Source: an uncultured Clostridia bacterium (GTDB taxonomy: Bacteria > Bacillota > Clostridia > UMGS1883). From it: a stretch of DNA of 7,356 bases. This document shows positions 1-6,214 of the stretch, piece after piece (within the stretch, counting starts at the first letter, position 1; each line of letters starts with the position of its first letter). The stretch is taken from NCBI GenBank assembly GCA_947630525.1, contig CANRHW010000078.1:1-7356 (forward strand), read 5' to 3'. The notes beneath the pieces were generated by a model, which was not told the origin of the DNA, did not search any database, and saw nothing but the letters and a program-made list of their open reading frames with translations. The position numbers and the translations under genes are program-made.

Positions 1-48
1 GGGTTTGAAAACAAGGACGGCGGCGTTGAGTTTTACTTTATCATTTGA
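1..48 (+). CDS. C-terminal end of an unidentified upstream gene (partial)
   Basis: Frame 1 is open from the first base and gives GFENKDGGVEFYFII followed by TGA at 46-48. The next gene starts 18 bases further on, which fits an operon partner. Only 15 residues are visible, so no function can be assigned. The short GG-V-E-F-Y-F-I-I ending loosely recalls the last beta strand of GHKL-type ATPase domains (histidine kinases), but this is too little to name it. It does not look like the end of TsaB or TsaE as far as I can judge. Confidence 0.5.
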   Translation, partial: GFENKDGGVEFYFII

Positions 49-54
49 TGCGAC

Positions 55-61
55 AGAGGTG
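55..61 (+). promoter_or_regulatory. Ribosome binding site supporting a TTG start of sua5
   Basis: AGAGGTG lies five bases before the TTG at 67-69. No in-frame ATG or GTG nearby gives a better fit to the family N-terminus, so this site decides the TTG start. Confidence 0.6.
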
Positions 62-66
62 CGGTT

Positions 67-1038
67 TTGAATACTGAAATAATAAAAATTGATCCGAACG
101 ATATTGACGCTTCGCTCATTGACAGGGCGGCGGAGGTGATACGCCGGGGCGGGCTTGTGGTGTTCCCCACGGAGACAGTTTACGGCTTGGGGGCGAATAC
201 CTTTGCCCCGGAGGCCGTTGCCAAAATTTATGCCGCCAAGGGCCGCCCGGCGGACAATCCGCTGATATCCCATATCTGCTCCATAGAGCAGGTTGACCTT
301 TTGGCGCGGGAGGTTCCGGCTGCGGCTTATAGGTTGATGGAAAGGTTCTGGGGAGGCCCGCTTACGATTATATTGAAACGTAAAGCCTCGGTGCCCGATA
401 TTGTTTCGGCCGGACTGGACACGGTAAGTATTCGTATGCCCAGCCACAGCGTGGCCTATGAACTCATACGCCGGAGCGGAGTGCCCATTGCCGCTCCCAG
501 CGCAAATCTCAGCGGCAGTCCCAGTCCTACTACCGCCCGTCACGCCGCCGCTGATATGACGGGCCGGGCGGATATGATAATCGATGGGGGAGACAGTCTT
601 ATAGGCGTGGAATCCACCGTTGTGGACCTGACCGGCCTATCGCCGGTGATACTGCGCCCCGGCGCCGTCACCGCAGAGGATATAGCTTCTGTCACCGGCA
701 GCTGCGCTTATGGCGGCGACTATGCCAACGCCCCCAAATGCCCGGGCATGAAGTACACTCACTACAGCCCGCGGGCCGACGTTTGGGCCGTGAATGATAT
801 ATCAAATATCAAAAATGACGAAAATTCAGTCATATTGACCTATGGTGAAAATATGGGCGGCGGAGCTTTTTATGCCGGAAAGACCGTCGAGGACTATGCC
901 GCGAAGCTGTTTTACTTCCTGCGCAGGGCCGACGAAGAGGGCTATAAGACAGTCTACGCCAGGCTGCCCGACGAGACCGGCATAGGGATAGCGGTGCGGA
1001 ACCGGCTCCTTAAGTCGGCCGGAGGTAAGGTAATATGA
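67..1038 (+). CDS. sua5: L-threonylcarbamoyladenylate synthase, two-domain Sua5 type
   Basis: Cytosolic enzyme that makes threonylcarbamoyl-AMP from threonine, bicarbonate and ATP, the first step of tRNA t6A37 synthesis. The 323-residue product has an N-terminal YrdC domain (about 1-205) with PTETVYGLG (34-42), KGRPADNPL (58-66), SIRMP (121-125), APSAN (143-147), ESTVVD (182-187) and LRPGA (196-200). The linker motif PGMKYTHYSP (226-235) and a C-terminal Sua5 domain (about 240-320) follow. This is the long Sua5 form, not the short TsaC form, and its length is normal. The start is TTG with a good ribosome binding site at 55-61. The stop overlaps the rimI start (ATGA at 1035-1038), so translation of the two is probably coupled. 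Its position beside rimI and tsaD agrees with a tRNA-modification role. YrdC-only proteins such as HypF fragments are excluded by the C-terminal domain. Confidence 0.95.
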   Translation: MNTEIIKIDPNDIDASLIDRAAEVIRRGGLVVFPTETVYGLGANTFAPEAVAKIYAAKGRPADNPLISHICSIEQVDLLAREVPAAAYRLMERFWGGPLTIILKRKASVPDIVSAGLDTVSIRMPSHSVAYELIRRSGVPIAAPSANLSGSPSPTTARHAAADMTGRADMIIDGGDSLIGVESTVVDLTGLSPVILRPGAVTAEDIASVTGSCAYGGDYANAPKCPGMKYTHYSPRADVWAVNDISNIKNDENSVILTYGENMGGGAFYAGKTVEDYAAKLFYFLRRADEEGYKTVYARLPDETGIGIAVRNRLLKSAGGKVI

Positions 1039-1445
1039 TACGGCCCGCGGAAAGGCGCGACCTTGAACGGGTCCTTGAAATTGAACGGGGGTCTTTTGAC
1101 GACCCCTGGACCGGGCAGGCCTTCGAGGCCTTCCTCGGCCAACCGGCGGTGCGTTTCGCCGTGGCGGACGAGGGCGCCGTTGACGGGTATATTATATATT
1201 CTCTTGTGTGCGGCGAGGCCGAAATATACAACATCGCCGTCGCCCCCGAAAGCCGCCGCCGGGGCCTTGGCCGGGAACTGCTCGGCGCGGCTCTCGAAAA
1301 TGCCGGCACGGCTTTTCTCGACGTGCGGGCGGGGAACCTGCCCGCCATAGCTTTGTACAGGGGCTTTGGCTTTAAGGAAATCGGCCTGAGAAAAAAATAT
1401 TATGGAAACGGCGATGACGCCGTACTGATGAAATGGAGCAGATAG
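1035..1445 (+). CDS. rimI: Ribosomal protein S18 alanine N-acetyltransferase (GNAT family)
   Basis: Acetylates the N-terminal alanine of ribosomal protein S18 using acetyl-CoA. The 136-residue protein is a single GNAT domain of typical RimI length. Visible motifs are the RimI-like ERGSFDDPW (17-25), EAEIYNIAVAP (61-71), the acetyl-CoA loop RRRGLGRELL (74-83), and the C-terminal block LDVRAGNLPAIALYRGFGF (95-113) with KKYY just after. The general acid of Salmonella RimI (Tyr115) corresponds to Tyr108 here. The catalytic Glu103 of that enzyme falls on Asp96 (GAC at 1320-1322), a conservative but notable change. The ATG overlaps the sua5 stop by four bases, and GGAGGT at 1021-1026 inside sua5 serves as its ribosome binding site. 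tsaD follows after one base. Assignment rests on motifs plus the usual rimI-tsaD neighbourhood; a related GNAT with another protein substrate cannot be fully excluded. Confidence 0.88.
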   Translation: MIRPAERRDLERVLEIERGSFDDPWTGQAFEAFLGQPAVRFAVADEGAVDGYIIYSLVCGEAEIYNIAVAPESRRRGLGRELLGAALENAGTAFLDVRAGNLPAIALYRGFGFKEIGLRKKYYGNGDDAVLMKWSR

Positions 1446-1446
1446 C

Positions 1447-2445
1447 ATGGCATTGATATTAGGCATTGAAACCTCCTGCGACGAGACGGCGGCCTCCGTG
1501 ACCCGCGATGGGCGGGAGGTGCTGTCCAACGTCATATATACGCAAATTGCCCTGCATGAGGTCTACGGCGGCGTCGTGCCGGAAATAGCCTCGCGCAAGC
1601 ATATCGACAAAATCATTTACGTTATTGACGCGGCTATAAAGGAAGCCGGCATTGGCAAAAGCGAGCTCGACGCCGTGGCGGTGACCTACAATCCCGGCCT
1701 GGTGGGCGCTCTTTTGGTTGGCGTATCGGTGGCCAAGGCCTTGGCTTACGGTTTGAATATACCTTTGGTGCCGGTCAATCATATTCAGGGTCATATCGCC
1801 GCCAACTACATTGCGCATCCCGAGCTGGAACCCCCGTTTGTTTGCCTTGTGGCGTCGGGCGGGCACAGTCATATACTCCATGTTAAGGACTATCATGAGT
1901 TTGAAATTTTGGGCGCAACCACTGACGACGCCGCCGGCGAGGCTTTTGACAAGGTTGCCCGCGTGCTGGACCTGGGGTATCCCGGCGGGCCTAAAATCAA
2001 CGCCCTTGCCAAAGACGGCGACCCCGGGGCGATAGCTTTTCCAAGGCCGCGTCACGGCTTTGATTTCAGCTTCAGCGGTCTAAAGACGGCTGTCATTAAC
2101 TATGTCCACAACGCCCGGCAAAAGGGCGAAGAAATAAATCGCGCCGACATTGCCGCCTCATTCCAGCAGGCGGTGGTGGATGTGCTGGTGGAAAACACTG
2201 TCGGCGCGGCCAAAAAGGCCGGCTGCAAAACCGTTTGCCTTGCGGGGGGCGTGGCCGCCAACACGGCTTTGCGCTCAGGACTGGCCGCGGCGGCAAAGGA
2301 TAACGGCATGAGTATGTACTGCCCGCCGGTCGAGCTTTGTACGGACAACGGAGCAATGATATCCTGTGCCGGATATCTCAATTACATTGCCGGTATGAGG
2401 GCGGATTTGGCGCTGAATGCCGAACCGCAGCTCAGCATAGAATAG
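1447..2445 (+). CDS. tsaD: tRNA N6-adenosine threonylcarbamoyltransferase TsaD (Kae1/Gcp family)
   Basis: Transfers the threonylcarbamoyl group from threonylcarbamoyl-AMP to A37 of tRNAs reading ANN codons; in bacteria it works with TsaB and TsaE. The 332-residue protein is full length. It shows GIETSCDETA (6-15), HEVYGGVVPEIASRKH (37-52), metal ligands His112 and His116 in NHIQGH, ASGGHSH (136-142), GATTDDAAGEAFDK (156-169), FSFSGLKTA (207-215), LAGGVAANTALR (265-276), and the third metal ligand Asp300 in CTDNGAM. The Glu often found between the two His ligands is Gln here, a position that varies in the family. The ATG at 1447 is one base after the rimI stop, with a modest TGGAG site at 1434-1438. 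It shares the operon with sua5, so the first and last t6A enzymes are co-encoded; tsaB and tsaE are absent from the window. Confidence 0.97.
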   Translation: MALILGIETSCDETAASVTRDGREVLSNVIYTQIALHEVYGGVVPEIASRKHIDKIIYVIDAAIKEAGIGKSELDAVAVTYNPGLVGALLVGVSVAKALAYGLNIPLVPVNHIQGHIAANYIAHPELEPPFVCLVASGGHSHILHVKDYHEFEILGATTDDAAGEAFDKVARVLDLGYPGGPKINALAKDGDPGAIAFPRPRHGFDFSFSGLKTAVINYVHNARQKGEEINRADIAASFQQAVVDVLVENTVGAAKKAGCKTVCLAGGVAANTALRSGLAAAAKDNGMSMYCPPVELCTDNGAMISCAGYLNYIAGMRADLALNAEPQLSIE

Positions 2446-2450
2446 ATGAA

Positions 2451-2459
2451 AGAAGGAAG
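2451..2459 (+). promoter_or_regulatory. Ribosome binding site favouring the ATG at 2464
   Basis: AGAAGGAAG ends four bases before the ATG at 2464. The in-frame ATG at 2446 abuts the tsaD stop (TAGATG) and has no comparable site, and it would place this purine run inside the coding sequence. This supports the shorter N-terminus of the aminopeptidase. Confidence 0.65.
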
Positions 2460-2463
2460 CATT

Positions 2464-4254
2464 ATGACAGTAAACGAAAAGCTCGCCGCCCTGCGGCGGG
2501 AAATGGAGCTCAGGGGTCTTGCGGCCTATATTGTGCCAACGGCCGATCCCCATTTAAGCGAATATGTGCCGGAGCATTACCGCTTCCGTCACTGGATTTC
2601 CGGGTTTACAGGCAGCGCCGGAACCGTGGTCGTCACTATGGTCAAAAGCGGCCTCTGGACTGACGGCCGCTATTATATCCAGGCCGAAAATCAGCTCTCC
2701 GGCAGCGAGATTGTCCTTTTCAAGGCAATGGAGCCGGGGGTGAAGAGCTATGTGGACTTTATCCGGGACGAACTGCCCGGCGGCTCAAAAGTTGGCGTGA
2801 ACGGCAGGCTCATGTCGCAACGGGCCGTTGAGAACATGAAAAAGCGCTTTGAGGAAAAAAATCTCGTTCTTGACGCCGGACATGACCTTTCCTATATCTG
2901 GACAGACAGGCCGCCGATACCCATGGGCGAGATAATGCTCCACGGCGAACGCTGGTGCGGCGAAAGCGCGGCCTCCAAAATTTCCCGCGTCCGCAAAAAG
3001 ATGGAGGAACTTAAAATAACCCATTACGTCGCCGCCAAGCTGGACTGCATAATGTGGCTCTGCAACATTCGCGGCTCGGATATCAACTGCTGTCCCTTTG
3101 CCCTCAGCTATCTTTTGGTAGCGCCGGATTACGTGCGGCTTTACATAGACCCCGCCAAGGTTGGGGGAGAGACCGCCGCCGCCCTTGACCGGCAGGGAGT
3201 GACGCTCGCTCCCTATGAGGCGGTTTATGACGATATCGCCGCTCTTGGCGGCGGGGCGACCCTCGGCGCGGATTTTGGCATTACAAACAGCTCGCTCACT
3301 TCCGCCGCTAAAAATTGCAGCCTAAAGAATATCCGTGATATAATAACTCCCTTTAAAGCGGTGAAAAACGAGGTCGAGAACAAAAACCTTGTGGAATGTT
3401 ATGAAAATGACGCCGTGGCGCTTGTAAAGGGCTTCTATTACATATTTGACTGCCTTAAAAACGGACGCGCCGTAACCGAACTTGACGTTTGCGATAAGCT
3501 CCTCGAACTCAGGGCGGCCCAGCCGTACAATATGGGCCCCAGCTTTGACACCATTGCCGCCTATAAGGGCAACGCCGCCATGATGCACTACAGCCCCACG
3601 CCCGAGAACAACGCTGTGCTTGCTCCCGAGGGGATGCTGCTCATCGACTCCGGCGGCCATTACCTCAACGGCAGCACCGATATTACCCGCACCCTTGTCC
3701 TTGGCCCAATATCCGAAGAGGAACGCCAAAACTTTACCCGTGTGCTAAAGGCCAATATCGCCCTTGTTTCGGCAAGGTTCCTCAAGGGAACCGCCGGGGC
3801 CAATCTGGACATTCTCGCCCGGGAGCCTTTGTGGAAAGAGGGCATCGACTATAAATGCGGCACCGGCCACGGCGTCGGATTTTTCCTGAACGTGCATGAG
3901 GGGCCCCAGAATTTCAGCCAAAATCTCAATTCCGTGCCCCTGGAGCTTGGCATGAACGTAACCGTCGAACCCGGCGTTTATATTGAGGGCAAATACGGAA
4001 TACGCACCGAAAACGACGTTGTCGTTGTGCCGTGGAAAAAAACCGAACACGGAGAGTTTTACGGCTTTGGCCTGCTGTCCTTTGTGCCGGTAGACGTTAA
4101 CGGCATCGACCCGGCCCTCCTCACTGATGAAGAGATCGACTGGATAAACCGCTATCACGAGGAATGCCGCAAACGGCTCATGCCCCGCCTCACTCAGGAG
4201 GAAAGGGCCTGGCTGTCAGAATATTCGAGGGAGGTAAAGCGCGTTGGTAAGTGA
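2464..4254 (+). CDS. Xaa-Pro aminopeptidase, long-form M24B metallopeptidase
   Basis: Predicted cytosolic dinuclear-metal peptidase that removes N-terminal residues preceding proline. From ATG 2464 it is 596 residues, the size of the three-domain long aminopeptidase P type (related to eukaryotic XPNPEP1), not the roughly 440-residue E. coli PepP. The first two-thirds hold two creatinase-like N-domains; the start EKLAALRREM, then IVPTADPHLSEY and FRHWISGFTGSAGT, are typical of the first. The pita-bread catalytic domain begins near residue 305. Metal ligands in the 596-residue numbering are Asp395 (LLIDSGGHY), Asp406 (GSTDITRT), His469 (GTGHGVGFFLNVHEGP), Glu502 (VEPGVY) and Glu516 (GIRTEND), so it should be active. 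No signal peptide or membrane segment is visible. An alternative ATG at 2446, directly after the tsaD stop, would add six residues but lacks a good ribosome binding site. The gene overlaps the next one by 11 bases. Confidence 0.93.
   Translation: MTVNEKLAALRREMELRGLAAYIVPTADPHLSEYVPEHYRFRHWISGFTGSAGTVVVTMVKSGLWTDGRYYIQAENQLSGSEIVLFKAMEPGVKSYVDFIRDELPGGSKVGVNGRLMSQRAVENMKKRFEEKNLVLDAGHDLSYIWTDRPPIPMGEIMLHGERWCGESAASKISRVRKKMEELKITHYVAAKLDCIMWLCNIRGSDINCCPFALSYLLVAPDYVRLYIDPAKVGGETAAALDRQGVTLAPYEAVYDDIAALGGGATLGADFGITNSSLTSAAKNCSLKNIRDIITPFKAVKNEVENKNLVECYENDAVALVKGFYYIFDCLKNGRAVTELDVCDKLLELRAAQPYNMGPSFDTIAAYKGNAAMMHYSPTPENNAVLAPEGMLLIDSGGHYLNGSTDITRTLVLGPISEEERQNFTRVLKANIALVSARFLKGTAGANLDILAREPLWKEGIDYKCGTGHGVGFFLNVHEGPQNFSQNLNSVPLELGMNVTVEPGVYIEGKYGIRTENDVVVVPWKKTEHGEFYGFGLLSFVPVDVNGIDPALLTDEEIDWINRYHEECRKRLMPRLTQEERAWLSEYSREVKRVGK
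4229..4235 (+). promoter_or_regulatory. Ribosome binding site supporting the TTG start at 4244
   Basis: GGGAGGT lies inside the end of the aminopeptidase gene, eight bases before TTG 4244. There is no in-frame ATG or GTG until after the conserved N-terminal region, so this site decides an unusual TTG start. Confidence 0.6.
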
Positions 4255-4840
4255 GCGCTTTGAAAAGCAGCTTCGCTTTCTCGTTGAAGCTGACAAAATG
4301 AAAAACGTCCAGCGCCAGACGCTGATTGCCGACGGCTCCCGTCAGGAAACCGACGCCGAACATTCCTGGCACTTTGCGCTTATGGCAATGACGCTTTTTG
4401 ACCATGCCCGAGAAAAAGATAAGATAGACCTTGACCGAGTGATAAGAATGGCCCTTGTACACGATTTGGTGGAGGTCTACGCCGGGGATACCTTTTGTTA
4501 TGACGAGGCGGCCAATCTTGACAAGGCCGACCGGGAAAGGGCCGCGGCGGACAGACTTTTCGGTCTGCTGCCCGAGGAGCAGGGCCGGGAGTACAGGGCG
4601 CTTTGGGAGGAGTTTGATGAAAAATCCACCCCCGACGCGGCCTATGCCGCCGCCATCGACCGGCTCCAGCCCTTGATAAACAATCATTTGACCGGCAGCC
4701 ATACCTGGAAAAAGGGCAGTGTCAAGGCCGAACAGGTGAAAAAACGCATCGAGCCCGTGAGAGAAGCTATGGACGACGAGGTTTACACCTTTTCAAACTG
4801 GATAATCGGCGAAGGGATAAGGCAGGGAATATTAAAATAA
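4244..4840 (+). CDS. HD-domain phosphohydrolase, YfbR/HDDC2-like (probable 5'-deoxynucleotidase)
   Basis: The 198-residue protein belongs to the HD superfamily of metal-dependent phosphohydrolases. The visible metal and active-site residues are His40 in AEHSWH, His73-Asp74 in LVHDLVE, Glu77, Asp82 in AGDT, and Asp139 in AIDRLQPL. The arrangement EHS, HDLVExxxGDT, then a late Asp, is that of E. coli YfbR and human HDDC2, which dephosphorylate deoxynucleoside 5'-monophosphates. The substrate here is inferred, not shown. Length is typical and no further domain is present. The TTG start overlaps the aminopeptidase stop by 11 bases, which suggests translational coupling. It is the last gene of the upstream cluster. 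No hairpin terminator is visible after its stop, only A-rich sequence, so some transcripts could continue into argG. A link to t6A synthesis or peptide turnover is not evident from sequence. Confidence 0.85.
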   Translation: MVSERFEKQLRFLVEADKMKNVQRQTLIADGSRQETDAEHSWHFALMAMTLFDHAREKDKIDLDRVIRMALVHDLVEVYAGDTFCYDEAANLDKADRERAAADRLFGLLPEEQGREYRALWEEFDEKSTPDAAYAAAIDRLQPLINNHLTGSHTWKKGSVKAEQVKKRIEPVREAMDDEVYTFSNWIIGEGIRQGILK

Positions 4841-4862
4841 TCGAAAAAATTAAAAAAAGGTA
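4841..4862 (+). promoter_or_regulatory. A-rich UP-element-like tract upstream of the argG promoter
   Basis: Two runs of A (six at 4844-4849 and seven at 4852-4858) separated by TT lie where an UP element would sit relative to the predicted start of transcription near 4898. This is inferred from composition and position only. Confidence 0.4.
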
Positions 4863-4899
4863 TTGCATAATTATAACTTTTGATGTATAATTACTACCT
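4862..4899 (+). promoter_or_regulatory. Candidate tandem ARG boxes (ArgR/AhrC operator) over the argG promoter
   Basis: TGCATAATTATAAC (4864-4877) and TGTATAATTACTAC (4884-4897) match at 11 of 14 positions and start exactly 20 bases apart. Each matches 10 of 14 bases of the core TGAATAATTATTCA, the E. coli ARG-box consensus as I recall it. Taken as 18-base boxes (4862-4879 and 4882-4899) they are separated by 2 bases, close to the 2-3 base spacing known for ArgR operators. They cover the -35 and -10 boxes, as expected for repression. The region also has an inverted pair TAATTATA/TATAATTA (4868-4875 and 4886-4893) flanked by AGGTA/TACCT. The right half of each box is degenerate and the area is AT-rich, so this is a candidate only. 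Confidence 0.45.
4863..4891 (+). promoter_or_regulatory. Predicted sigma-A promoter of argG
   Basis: A perfect -10 box TATAAT at 4886-4891 is preceded, at the ideal 17-base spacing, by TTGCAT at 4863-4868, which matches only the first three bases of the -35 consensus. The predicted transcription start is about 4898, giving a leader of roughly 27 bases before argG. That is too short for a T-box or riboswitch. A weak -35, strong -10 and A-rich upstream tract fit a regulated biosynthetic promoter. Confidence 0.75.
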
Positions 4900-4911
4900 G
4901 AAAATACAGTT

Positions 4912-4917
4912 AGGAGG
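4912..4917 (+). promoter_or_regulatory. Ribosome binding site fixing the argG start at 4925
   Basis: A perfect AGGAGG lies seven bases before ATG 4925. The frame is open upstream to a TTG at 4880, but those codons overlap the -10 box and the operator repeats and would lie before the predicted transcription start. The start at 4925 also gives the family N-terminus. Confidence 0.9.
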
Positions 4918-4924
4918 AATTTCC

Positions 4925-6139
4925 ATGGCAGAAAAAATTGTACTGGCTTATTCCGGCGGTCTTGATACCTCCATTATCATAAGCTGGCTAAAGGAAAACT
5001 ACGAGGGCTGCGAGGTCATTGCCGTCTGCGGCGACGTGGGTCAGGGCAAGGAGACCGAGGGCCTGGAAGAGCGGGCCAAGGCGGCCGGCGCTTCGAAGCT
5101 TTACCTTGAAGATTTGAGAGACGAATATGTTAAGGACTTTATCTACCCGGTAGTTAAGGCCGGTGCGGTGTATGAGGGCAAGTACCTGCTGGGTACCAGC
5201 CACGCCCGCCCGATAATCGCCAAGAGACTGGTAGAAATAGCTCTGGCCGAGGGCGCTACTGCCATTTGCCACGGCGCTACCGGCAAGGGCAACGATCAGG
5301 TTCGCTTTGAGCTGACCATAAAGGCCCTTGCTCCTCAGCTTAAAATAATAGCTCCCTGGAGAATTTGGGACATCAAGTCCCGTGAGGACGCGGTGGATTA
5401 CGCCGAGGCCCATCACATCCAGATACCCGTTACAAAGAAGGAACTCTATTCCCGTGACCGCAATATCTGGCATATCAGCCATGAGGGCATGGACCTTGAA
5501 GATCCCGCCAACGAGCCCCAGCTCGACAGCCTGCTCAAACTCACCGTTCCTCCGGAAAAGACCCCTGACGAGCCCAAGTATATAACCATCGGCTTTGAAA
5601 AGGGCGAGGCTGTTTCCCTTGACGGGGAAAAGCTGTCTCCCCGGGAGCTGGTTGAAAAGCTCAATGAGATTGGCGGTTCTTACGGCATAGGCATTGCCGA
5701 TATAGTTGAGGACCGTCTTGTCGGTATGAAGAGCCGCGGCGTGTATGAGACCCCCGGCGGCACCATTCTTTACTACGCTCACAATGAGCTCGAATATCTC
5801 TGCCTTGACCGCGATACCCAGGCTTTCAAGCGCCACGTGGCCATCAAGCTTTCCGAGCTGGTTTACGATGGCAAGTGGTACACTCCTCTCCGCGAGGCGA
5901 TTTCGGCCTTTGTTGACAGCACTCAGGAGACCGTCACCGGCGAAGTTCGCCTTAAGCTCTACAAGGGCAGCATTTCTTCCGCCGGCGCCAAGAGCCCCTA
6001 TTCTCTCTACAACGAGACCATAGCCAGCTTCGGCGACAGCCATGAGCTTTACAGCCACAAGGATTCCGAGGGCTTTATCAACCTCTTCGGCCTGCCGCTG
6101 AAGGTTCGCGCCCTTATGAAGCAAAATCAGGGCAAATAA
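4925..6139 (+). CDS. argG: Argininosuccinate synthase
   Basis: Cytosolic ligase that condenses citrulline and aspartate with ATP to give argininosuccinate, AMP and pyrophosphate, the penultimate step of arginine synthesis. From ATG 4925 it has 404 residues, a normal full length. The ATP-pyrophosphatase motif AYSGGLDTS is at 8-16. Substrate-binding segments include GTSHARPIIAKR (90-101), HGATGKGNDQVRFE (116-129), APWR (143-146), YSRDRNIWHISHEGMDLEDP (175-194) and VGMKSRGVYETPGG (266-279). All the blocks expected in an active enzyme are present. The gene has its own promoter and candidate arginine operator in the 84-base gap after the HD gene, and a strong ribosome binding site. A stem-loop follows the stop, and then argH, the next enzyme in the pathway. 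A 398-codon open frame on the opposite strand (6184-4988) is a compositional shadow. Confidence 0.98.
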   Translation: MAEKIVLAYSGGLDTSIIISWLKENYEGCEVIAVCGDVGQGKETEGLEERAKAAGASKLYLEDLRDEYVKDFIYPVVKAGAVYEGKYLLGTSHARPIIAKRLVEIALAEGATAICHGATGKGNDQVRFELTIKALAPQLKIIAPWRIWDIKSREDAVDYAEAHHIQIPVTKKELYSRDRNIWHISHEGMDLEDPANEPQLDSLLKLTVPPEKTPDEPKYITIGFEKGEAVSLDGEKLSPRELVEKLNEIGGSYGIGIADIVEDRLVGMKSRGVYETPGGTILYYAHNELEYLCLDRDTQAFKRHVAIKLSELVYDGKWYTPLREAISAFVDSTQETVTGEVRLKLYKGSISSAGAKSPYSLYNETIASFGDSHELYSHKDSEGFINLFGLPLKVRALMKQNQGK

Positions 6140-6142
6140 AAG

Positions 6143-6170
6143 TTCGCATAGACATAGATGAACATAAAAT
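6143..6170 (+). promoter_or_regulatory. Possible weak promoter for argH
   Basis: TTCGCA (6143-6148, 4 of 6 matches to TTGACA) and TAAAAT (6165-6170, 5 of 6 to TATAAT) are 16 bases apart. A start about seven bases downstream would fall at the hairpin loop, so transcripts from it would lack the left arm of the stem. This is inference from weak matches; the -10 lies inside the stem and may be coincidental. Confidence 0.25.
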
Positions 6171-6174
6171 CCCG
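6157..6174 (+). promoter_or_regulatory. Possible single ARG box between argG and argH
   Basis: GATGAACATAAAATCCCG matches about 12 of 18 bases of the Bacillus-type ARG box CATGAATAAAAATTCAAG as I recall it, and it overlaps the possible argH -10 box. The match is asymmetric and part of it is the left arm of a hairpin, so chance is a real alternative. Confidence 0.2.
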
Positions 6175-6195
6175 TGCAAATCACGGGATTTTATG
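6163..6195 (+). terminator. Perfect 14-bp stem-loop between argG and argH, probable intrinsic terminator
   Basis: CATAAAATCCCGTG (6163-6176) and CACGGGATTTTATG (6182-6195) are exact reverse complements around the five-base loop CAAAT. The stem has a GC-rich top and an A/U-rich base, with TTTT at 6189-6192 directly after the GC part, as in intrinsic terminators; the symmetry would allow it to work in both directions. It starts 24 bases after the argG stop and ends 19 bases before the argH ATG, leaving the argH ribosome binding site free. It may end argG transcripts fully or act as a partial barrier or an RNA-stabilising element that sets the argG:argH ratio. Confidence 0.75.
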
Positions 6196-6214
6196 CCTTA
6201 GAAAGGGTGAAATT

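Noticed and set aside
954..1535. 193-codon minus-strand open frame across the sua5/rimI/tsaD junctions
   Set aside because: It runs antisense to three well-supported genes at their coupled junctions, and its translation shows no family motif.
2446..2463. ATG 2446 as the aminopeptidase start
   Set aside because: It abuts the tsaD stop without a good ribosome binding site, and the codons that follow form the AGAAGGAAG site for ATG 2464. It remains a possible re-initiation start adding six residues.
4858..4899. AGGTA...TACCT with TAATTATA/TATAATTA as an RNA terminator hairpin for the upstream cluster
   Set aside because: The stem is AT-rich with unequal internal gaps (5 and 1 bases) and is not followed by a T-run. 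It fits a DNA-level operator better than a terminator.
4880..4924. Upstream extension of argG to TTG 4880 or ATG 4883
   Set aside because: These codons overlap the -10 box and precede the predicted transcription start. The ATG at 4925 has a perfect AGGAGG at the right distance and yields the family N-terminus.
4892..4924. T-box or riboswitch leader for argG
   Set aside because: The predicted leader is about 27 bases, far too short, and no leader terminator is visible upstream of argG.
4988..6184. 398-codon open frame on the minus strand opposite argG
   Set aside because: It lies almost wholly antisense to an unmistakable full-length argG, has no recognisable domain or good start context, and is explained by third-position codon bias of the real gene.
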